From: Rosa chinensis
Taxonomy: Eukaryota > Streptophyta > Magnoliopsida > Rosales > Rosaceae
Length of the DNA: 64,000 nucleotides
Direction: 5' to 3'
NCBI RefSeq assembly: GCF_002994745.2
Contig: NC_037090.1
Location: 31,354,501-31,418,500 of the forward strand
A program made the position numbers and the translations under genes. The notes beneath the pieces are model-generated. The model worked only from the letters and a program-made list of their open reading frames with translations. It made no database searches and was not told where the DNA came from. Every line of letters begins with the position of its first letter. The first letter of the stretch is position 1. Of this stretch, positions 55,735 to 64,000 are shown one piece after another.

Positions 55735-56940
55735 TCCAACAACTTTTAGGAGTGGAAGGTTGTAGCCAAGCATGATAAATATCTTGGTTGCCTACTTATT
55801 TGAGTAGGAATTGTTCTGAGCCTTTTGTTTATATTAAAGAGAGACTGAGTAAGTAAGTTGGAGGGGATGGCGGGGCAAAGCTATTAAGTAGTGAAGGTAA
55901 AGATTTGCTCATTAGAGTGGTGGCTCAAGCATTTGCCGTCTTAGAGCATCATTAGCAATGCTAGTCATTTTTTAGTCCAATTTTAGCTAAAATAGCTAAA
56001 AAGTTATTTTAGCTAGCCACTTTAGAATTACGTCTGCACTTTCTATTTTAGCTAGTTTTGAATTTTTATTAATTTTTAAATGAAGATTAAATAGTTTAAA
56101 TGTATTTATTAATTACATAAAATAACTTAAAATGAATGTTTTAAATTATAGAAAGCCTCATCTCGCTCTTTATATTTAGGAGCGAGATAGCTAAAGGTTA
56201 TAATAGAGAGCCACTTAGGAGTCTGGTGCAGCTGTTAAAATAGATAAAAAGCTAAACATGCTCTCCAAAATAGCTAAGGAGCCAAAATAGAGAGTCTGCT
56301 AAAGATGCTCTTATGCAATGAGGAGTTTCTTTTTGCTGCCTCGACATTTTTGTGACTCTTTGCAACATATGTGTGCTAAGCCAGGGTGGTGATAAAAAAA
56401 AATTCACTGGTTGGCTTGGGTGGTATGGGTTTCTGGTTAGTCGTTTATTTAAAGCTCATTATTATCCTAACGGTGATTTTCTTTCTGCACCTTTTCTTTT
56501 TCGACGCATCATGAGAAGAAGGGAGGATGTGCATATGATATCGGATTTGATATCTACCACTAGAATGTGGGATACGGGGTTAGTACAAGACTGTTTTGAT
56601 AATGAAGATGCTTCACTTTTTCTGTCTGTACCACTAAGTAAGAGGCATGTAGAAGATGGAATGATTTGGCATTTCGATTCAAAGGGATGCTTCACTATTA
56701 AGAGTGCGTACAGATCGGCCTATGATTTGTTACTTGATGATGCTGCGTCCAGTTATATGGATTCATCTCATTTGTGGAAGTTAATGTGGAACGTGGAGGC
56801 GCCTGGTAAGATTAAGGTACATATTTGGAGGATTTGTTCTTCTATTCTCCCTACTATTGGTAAACGTAGAAGTAAAAAAAAATATTTGTTGGTGAGGGTT
56901 GTTGACTTGTTGTTACGAAGTCACTTAGCTTGATGTTAGG
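55735..56940 (+). mobile_element. Decayed LINE fragment, split by a MITE
   Basis: Before the MITE, frames give EPFVYIKERLSK and KDLLIRVVAQAFA (reverse transcriptase C-terminus). After it, the 56352-56933 frame gives FLVSRLFKAHYYPNGDF, DGMIWHFDSKGCFTIKSAYR and LWKLMWNVEAPGKIKVHIWR (zf-RVT). RNase H and a poly(A) tail are absent, so both ends are truncated, and frameshifts are present. It differs in sequence from the LINE at 1784-5160. Confidence 0.85.
55944..56310. mobile_element. Tourist-like (PIF/Harbinger) MITE, 367 bp
   Basis: Ends GAGCATCATTAGCAATGC and GCTAAAGATGCTC with the 3-base duplication TTA (55941-55943 and 56311-56313). AT-rich, with many TTTAGCTA words and no coding capacity. 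A truncated relative lies at 40058-40243. Confidence 0.9.
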
Positions 56941-58195
56941 GGGGGTGGGCAACATAACATACCTACATGGAGATGCGGTTATAGCTTCATAATCAGAACA
57001 GTATGAAATTGAAGAAATAATCGACATAAACTTGACGTTATCCTGGCTTTTGATTTCTCAATTGAATGTGAGGTTGTCCACGATACACTGTAGCCTATGA
57101 ATTTATCTCCATTGATCGAATGGAAACACACGTGAATGTAATTACTTAATTACCCTAGCATAAGATCAAATTAGCTCGGTTCTTTTGATGACATTTTCTG
57201 AACTACCCACAATGTCCCTTCAGTCAAATCCTTCTGATACTAGGAGTCACTGCTCTTGAAGGCTATCCAGTATCCACTGGCCAATGGCTAATCTTCCCTC
57301 GAGTTGCAACAATTCAAAGCAAATTGAGCCAAAGAATGAGCAACCAAGTTGAATATCAGCACAAGGGTTGTAATGATTAATGGAGTTGGGATTATTTGAA
57401 GAAGACGGTTTTTACAATGAGAGTTCTTTCAAATTTCCTCAAAACAAGAACATTTCTTCATAACCGTGGTGCAAAATGGCTCTTGAAAAATTAAACCTGA
57501 CAGCCACGTTCAGAAGCCTTAAACCGAATTACCAACTCAAAAGATGATATAATGATATATGACAAACATGGGAAACTTGAGTGTGGGATACAGTATGGAT
57601 TACTATGTTAGCCTCTGTTTGTTTGAACCTGATATATGTTAGCCTCTCTCTACTGGGCAGCACAAAAAATCAGATTTTCCTAACAAGAGGTACAAAAGCT
57701 TGCATATCTATGGTCATCAGCGAGTAGACGGAGGCATTACTTAGCTTGACTGCGATATAAATAAGTAATTTGTAATGCCTTCAGAAGTATAAACGCCCAC
57801 GTATGAGTACCAATTCAAAAATGGCATCAGGTGGAAGCTAGTTTCTTCTGACCATGCATGCTTTTGCTACTTCCCGGTTGAAGCTTTTCTCAATTGAATG
57901 CTAGGCGAAAATCTGTCAGAAAAAAATGGGGCACCATTAGCACAATTGCCAAGAAGCAAATGTTAATTCTCTAACGAACCTTTACTATGTAAACTGCAAG
58001 AACCCAGCTCAACTTGTGTATCTTAAGTTACTATCTACAATCTAGGCCAAGTAAATTTTGAGGAACAGTACAAGCTAATAACCTAATTGGTGCTATACAG
58101 TCCCTATCATTATCAACTGCATTGAAATAACCTCCATAAGTTTTCAAAGTATACATAAAAAGGAAGAGCCCAAGTTGAACTACCATTTCTTGTCT
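56941..58195. other. No gene seen
   Basis: Non-repetitive, AT-moderate sequence between the LINE and the BRCA2 3' end. Part of it (from about 57480) may be BRCA2 3' UTR. No long frame on either strand. Confidence 0.5.
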
Positions 58196-58202
58196 ATGAT
58201 GG

Positions 58203-61200
58203 CATTGAGGTGGAAACTCAAGTCAAATGGAATATTGTACACCGGCATTCTTATTTTTGAGTTCACTCAGCACTCTAGTTTCCAAAATCAAGACTGCTGC
58301 ACACACACTTAAACAAAGAACATGACTACACAAAGCATTGGATACCCTATCTTAATGTCATAAAACAGAAAGGTGCACGAAGACTTACAAACATTTGAAA
58401 TCAGCTCCTTTCACCATCTACCCTTTACCAATAATAAATAGAACCCTCTCCTTAAGCCTACTGATGGTCTGCATACAGATCCGAGGAAATACATTAGCAG
58501 AGAGTAACATAGATTCCTTTCCAGAAAAGAAAAGAAGAAGAAGAGAACTAGATTACTTTCCCAAAAAGAGAAACATAGATTATACACCATTAACTACAAT
58601 TAAAGTTTTAAAATACAGACCAAGCTAGAGATTCTTCCCCATCTTTCAGCAGAGGCAGCAGCACCTTTGAGATGTGAACAATGTGGAGAGTCAAAACTCA
58701 AAAAGTAAGCCGAGTTTTCTGTAGCATCAGCTACCCAAAGAGCATTCATTTGGTCCTTTGCTCTCTTGATAAGATTACAAAAGCCGACCTGAAAACACAA
58801 AACATGTAAAGGTTATAGATAATTTGTCAAAGAAAACACATCAATTACCACATCAAATGCCACGTCATGTGGTTTAAACGTGGCAGGCTTAGCATTATGA
58901 GTTATGACTGTAAACTTACGTCTGGAAACACACAGGGAGGAGGGAGGGAGGGAGGGGGAGAGAGAGAGAGAGCAGAAACAAACATACTACTCAGATCTAA
59001 TATTAATTTCCACTTAGATTTCAAACAAATTCAGATCTATTCAGAGTTCAGAATTAAGACACAGGAAATGCCAACTTGTTATTCTATTAGTCTATTTCAG
59101 GTTACTAGCTGTGTTTCACATGACAATTGTTGTCTTTAGTTTATACCAATTGAACAACTTTTGAAGACAAGTGACATGAGTGACTGTTGAGAAGGAACAT
59201 TACATACCGTTGAACCTGCGAGGTTGTAGTTTATAGGAACATCTGATTGATCATCGATATGCGGTGAACAAAAGCAGATGGCAAGTAGAGAATCGTTTAA
59301 TTCTTCTGACTTTGATTCAGAAATGGAGCCATCTGTCACAAACACCCACTGTTTCTTCTGGTGACCAGCGACATAAACCTCCCCCACAAACACAACGAAT
59401 GCAGCAATATCAAATTCACTGCAGAACGAACCCTCGACCCAACAAATAAAAAGAAATTAGAATAAACTAAGTTAAAATTACTTTTCTTTTAGAATGAACA
59501 GAAGAATAAAAATGGAAAGGGTAGGCTTAGCACTATTCACCTGGAAAGAGGAACTTGACCAAAATCTGACAATAGTATTGATTTGCGAGGACTAAAAAAG
59601 GGCCTGAGATGCATTTAAACTTTTGAGAGGAAAAAAAAAGATAATAGATAACAAAAAACAGAAACATATAATCATAATACATACTTAAAGTGGTCTACTG
59701 CCTGCTGACATAAAGGCTTCCATTTCGTTTTGGATCCTCTTGCTAGCAAGTATAGAATATCAGCAGCCAAATTTGTTGGTATAAGGTCAGAAACAGTATA
59801 TGCTTGCCCCTCGACCAACTCAGACTTCTGCTCTTTCAAAGGAATACGTAAGCCACTTGTGTGGATACTCAATAGTGTTCGTAAGCAGTGTAGCAATCAA
59901 ATAATAATGGTTCGATGGAGCAGAGGGGGGGGGAGAGAGAGAGATTGGATTCACCTGGTTCTCTGATGGGTTCCAGATTGTTATTAAGCCTTCTTTGGGA
60001 CTGTCTTCTCCTTCATATAAGTTTCTAGTTAGTCCAACTACCCTCACCCTCATTAATGGCATCACTTCCCTCTCAGCTAATCCAGCATCTTCTAGTGCTT
60101 TCATAATTGATTTCTCCATGTCTGATTGCTTGATTGCCTAAGGCCAAACCTGCCATCTTCAAAATCTCTTTCTATGGAAAACTTTTATTCAATCAAAAGT
60201 CAAAACAATTAAAACCGACCTCTAATTTTGCTCGATATTTGGTAAAAGAATTCAATTGTTCTGTACTCATCTCTGCCATTAAAACTTCTGGTTCAGCAGC
60301 TGTCTCTAGTATCCTCAAGAGTTTTGCTCCTTCACTATCTCTCTCATTACATGTATGCGAATGTTCTAATCCTCTTTGGAACTCAGAAATAATGCCCTCA
60401 ATAACATTAGAGCGCCTGCATCCATGAGAAATATCAATCACAGTACAGAGGATACTTGCAAGAGAGTATACACACAAAGGGATTGAGAGGGCAACAATAA
60501 CATGATTTTCTAGGGGAACAAAAACACATGAAGAACAGCAAGGGTATCATTGTTAGATGACCACTCTAGGTCAAAATTATAGAATCTCAAGAATGGTGAA
60601 CATTTGATTGCTTCTATAAAAACAATAGTGAGAATGACAATTCCCATGAGAACAAATAACAAGAGTAGAAGTTTCCATGAGATCAACTCAATAAGGAAAT
60701 AAATTACAAGTGTCCTGGATCTATTGAAGTTTATTATTTTTTATAATATCAGATAAATCCAAATTCCAAGTACTGTATATATGAGCACAAAACTTATCAA
60801 CAGATCACTTTCTCCTGCCTAAGCAAATGCAAAGGGCCCAGTCTTCATTTAAGTTCTTGCAGCATCTAGAACAGCATAACCTAAAGAAGAATTGTGTACC
60901 AGATCATTTAATGATCTTCTACAATGGTTCAAATTAGATATTGTAGCTTCTAACGTATCTCAAAGCTGTTTTATACTTTTTGAAAGGGAAAGGATTTATT
61001 CTTATCCTTTTAAGTATATGACTATGTATATGTATGTATCCTCCTACAATAAAAATAACTGTAACAAGAAAGGAACGATTCTTGACAATACTTGCAATGA
61101 AAAAAGTCAAGATCCTAGAGACAGGAGAACACTTTCAGAAGCTAAGCTGAAAGTTTTCAGAATGTTTAAAGGAAATATGAACTACAAATGTCTTCAAAAA

Positions 61201-62712
61201 GGAAGTTATAGTTGGCTTTCTTAGCAGAAGACACACCTCTGGCTATATGATTGCATCATTTTGGTCTCCAACCTCTCCGACCTCACAACAGATCTTCCAT
61301 TACTTAACCTAAAAGTAAAAGGAAAACCAGTGTCATTTTCATATTGTAGTAAACATAGTATTGTCTCAAGTAATTATAGAAGATATTCCAAATGACCTTT
61401 CTTTGTATAAAACAGGGAATATCCTTGTGACTCCTACAAGAGTCCAAGGAACTGGACCCCCATCGCTCTTGATGCACTTAAATGCTAACGGAGCACCAAC
61501 ACAGTTGCCTGTATGAATAGAGTTGAGGATCAGACATCAGAAGCATTACGATAAAACTCTAAACACATGCAAAACTGGAAAATAAGAAAACTTAATGTGG
61601 TCCAAATGGTTCTTACAAAATCCCAATTGATCATCCCAATGAGCTCTATATGTGCCATTTATGTGTAGCCTTAACATAACTTCTCTTGACACCTGAAGTT
61701 GAACCAGAAACCTGAGAAATCCCTCTAAGCAGGAAATAAAGTTTAAAAATTCACTTAAAAGAAAAGTCAAAATGCCAACCTCGAGGGGTGAAATAGGCCC
61801 AACCCAGCCGCAGAGTCCTGCTCCCCAAATCTTCATAAGAAAAAACGCAATGTAAGCAAGCCGAAATTGGTACACAATGCTTCCATCAAAGAAAAACAAT
61901 AGAACAACATATTAACTACCCGAAGTTTCTGTCCAACAAACAATTTTCCACCAGCAAGCTGCTTTGATAGGAGAGCATCCAGAATAGCATCCACTGAATA
62001 CCTGTGAAACAAAATAAAAATAAAATAAATCTTACATGCCATCTCCAAATATAGTTTAAAGCATAGAGAATGTAATTTCTTACCACCCATCAGTAAGTTC
62101 AACTTTTGTGGCACTACTATTTTCAGCTCCGGAGCTAGTCTCCACATTTGGGTCAGGTTTTGAGCGAATAGCTGAAATGCATAAGACCAACATCGAAGAA
62201 GGTGATGCATCTCCTTCCAGTATTTTCTTAATTGCAGAGCGGTGACCATGATTCACTTCTCTTTCATATCTGTACAAATGCATTACATATTGTTAATCCT
62301 GGATGCCCCACAAGCCACCATAGGAGTAACATATAGGTATAGTATAAGTACAGATACCTATACTTCAATTCTTCAAGCACATTGGGCAGTGTCAAAAAAT
62401 TTCCTAAAGCTTTAGCTGGATAGCATCTCTCATAACAAGCCAGTTTCCAGACAATCCACTTGTAGTGATTTATGACCCACCTAGATAGAGGAATAATATC
62501 AGAATCTCAACAAAAGGTGGTATAGAATAATCTAAGATACAGAATGGCATACATCCTTCTAACGAAATGCACGGGTTCCATACAATGCAAACTTACAAGA
62601 ATTCCTAACCAATTCATACAGCCAGCCATGCTACTATTGCAGAGGCAATTTTCTAGATGTGAGTGAATTCAAACCATGCAGCTTTTATTTATCTAATATA
62701 ACCCAGTTATAT

Positions 62713-62753
<41 letters not shown>

Positions 62754-64000
62754 AGGGAGGGAGAGTTCCAACATTGTTGAATAGAAGTATTTTAAGGACG
62801 GAAATATTTACTCTCTGGAAGTATTTTGTGTTGAGGCTCCGGAAGAAGCCAACATGTGGACAAAAGCTTCTGCCCCTACGTAGTTTAAGCCAGATTCATC
62901 AGGAAACATGTAGTTTTCTGCATTAATTGCTGTAACTCTTCTCACCTGATCTGACATGCAGTCCACCTAAATTCAATTTGATGCATAAAAAGGTATCAGT
63001 GGGAGAAGACAAAGAAATTTTGTTGCTGATAAAAAACAGAACTATCAATCTCCATACCATGGTTTGATCTGCTGGTGGCATTCCAAAATATTTCTTCAAA
63101 GACATTCTGGTCACCAGGACAGGATATCGAGTAGAAACCCTTCTTTTGCCACTTGAATGGTCAGACGGAAAGGTAGACAAACCTGATGGAATGGAAGGTT
63201 AAATGAAAATGTTTTTCATTGATAACCAATATAAAAAAGGTAATTGAGACTTAAATAGTATACCATTAGGAACACATGGAACATTCTTATGCAATGGGGT
63301 GGAGAAGTTGGAAATGCGAGGCTTCTTGAATGGAGAAATAGAATTTCCTCCAAGCCTCCTCTTTACACCAGTCATTTGTATATTACTCAGAGGAGTGGTG
63401 CCAATGGTATTTGAAATATCCACCAATGGCTTGGCTAGTGACCTTTCAACAGGATTAATCCTTTCACCAGTGCCATTTGCCAAATAATTGTTTTCTACTG
63501 TAGTAAGGGTACGGGGTTTGTTGCTGAAGGGTTTTTTCCCACAAGGTAACTCACCATTTGACCTGCAGGCATTTTCATTGCTAACAACATCAAATTGGCT
63601 GATCAGGTTAGTGCCCCAATTTGTACTATCTGACTTGACTGCTGATGTCCGCACTTGATTAGTGGATGATTGCAGTGGAGATACAAAACTCTTCGTTAAA
63701 AATTTGGTCTTAGGTATTTTCTGGTGGGAAGAGGCAGTGTGACTATCATGTTCTCTACCTTTTGGAAATGTCTGATCCAAGTCTGAGTTCCCCTCATTCA
63801 GGAGAGTTCCCAAGTCTGGGTCACCAAGAAGACTCCTTGCACGTTGTAGTGCATCAGTGGAAACAGATATAGATCTTCCTCCAGCTGTATGGAACTTGAT
63901 TGATGGAGGTTTGGGAGCTAAATTAGGCTTCTGGGATTGCATAAAACTCGGATCAGTCTCATTTGTAACTCCACTTTGCACAGAACCAGTCTTATGTGCA
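58203..64000 (-). CDS. BRCA2: BRCA2 homologue, 3' two-thirds; 5' end beyond the window
   Basis: BRCA2 loads RAD51 on single-stranded DNA in homologous recombination and meiosis. Predicted exons: 63264-64000 (open at the edge), 63058-63182, 62812-62966, 62358-62480, 62084-62269, 61920-62001, 61780-61830, 61617-61692, 61397-61508, 61237-61308, 60220-60415, 59955-60137, 59685-59827, 59208-59418 and 58621-58788. All are GT-AG and the phases agree, with no stop in the joined frame. Visible parts: a BRC repeat (FHTAGGRSISVSTDALQRAR, SLLGDPDLGTLL), the helical domain (YFGMPPADQTM; EWVINHYKWIVWKLACYERC) and the OB folds (LTDGWYSVDAILD; RVRVVGL; QKKQWVFVTDGS; VGFCNLIKRAKD). The last exon is uncertain; a candidate at about 58203-58290 gives LILETRVLSELKNK and a stop. 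The copy looks functional. Confidence 0.95.
58933..58973. repeat. GGGA/GA microsatellite in a BRCA2 intron
   Basis: GGGAGGAGGGAGGGAGGGAG followed by an AG run, between exons 59208-59418 and 58621-58788. Confidence 0.85.
62716..62764. repeat. GA/GGGA microsatellite in a BRCA2 intron
   Basis: About 15 GA units followed by GGGA units, in the intron between exons 62812-62966 and 62358-62480. Confidence 0.9.

Noticed and set aside
63979..63981. Start of the BRCA2 frame at 63981
   Set aside because: The codon is GTG and the frame stays open to the window edge. The exon continues beyond 64000.

Overview
This is a 64 kb piece of a eudicot nuclear genome. The evidence is split genes with GT-AG introns, one AT-AC intron, plant-only protein families (VQ, TPS-a, SWIB/Plus-3/GYF) and dense plant transposons of every major class. 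A Rosaceae source would fit the look of the repeats, but that is a weak inference. Five protein-coding loci look real: a partial class I histone deacetylase at the left edge (54-926, +); a complete seven-exon TPS-a terpene synthase (28146-31553, -); an intronless VQ-motif gene (49576-50139, +); a six-exon SWIB/Plus-3/GYF gene (50465-55277, -); and a BRCA2 orthologue whose 5' part runs off the right edge (about 58200-64000, -). The last 15 kb is gene-rich. The first 49 kb is a transposon landscape with the terpene synthase embedded in it.

Left third (1-13500). HDAC fragment, a small MITE, then a decayed LINE (1784-5160) split by a non-autonomous hAT element that itself holds a MULE-like foldback element. 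Next is a Pack-MULE (5315-6894) with joined fragments of an F-box gene and a p24 cargo-receptor gene. A transcribed-looking repeat with five regularly spaced palindromes follows, then two MULE-type elements, a dUTPase pseudogene, a solo LTR and a DUF2828 pseudogene.

Middle (13500-28000). A tRNA-derived SINE precedes an array of about 178-bp tandem units. The array was split by a long solo LTR (14795-23820), which was later hit by a 7.2-kb Ty1/copia element (14839-22051) and by a second solo LTR (22254-22770). Further right are remains of another copia element, itself broken by a CACTA-like end and a hAT element.

Terpene synthase and beyond (28100-49100). The TPS reading frame is intact across all seven exons (566 aa). 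A CACTA-type MITE ends 9 bp inside its second intron. Upstream lie perfect 30-bp and 82-bp tandem repeats, MULE MITEs, two poly(A) retroposons in opposite orientation, a second copy of the long LTR carrying a 1350-bp MULE with a roughly 105-bp CT tract, and several kilobases of non-coding LTR-like sequence.

Five elements are bounded by perfect 9-bp duplications, so MULE activity has shaped the window. Two long-LTR copies serve as mutual empty sites that date the nested insertions relative to one another. I saw no clearly new biochemical system. The most notable items are the AT-AC (U12-type) intron, the F-box/p24 Pack-MULE chimera, the interrupted 178-bp array and the HDAC copy with altered active-site residues.
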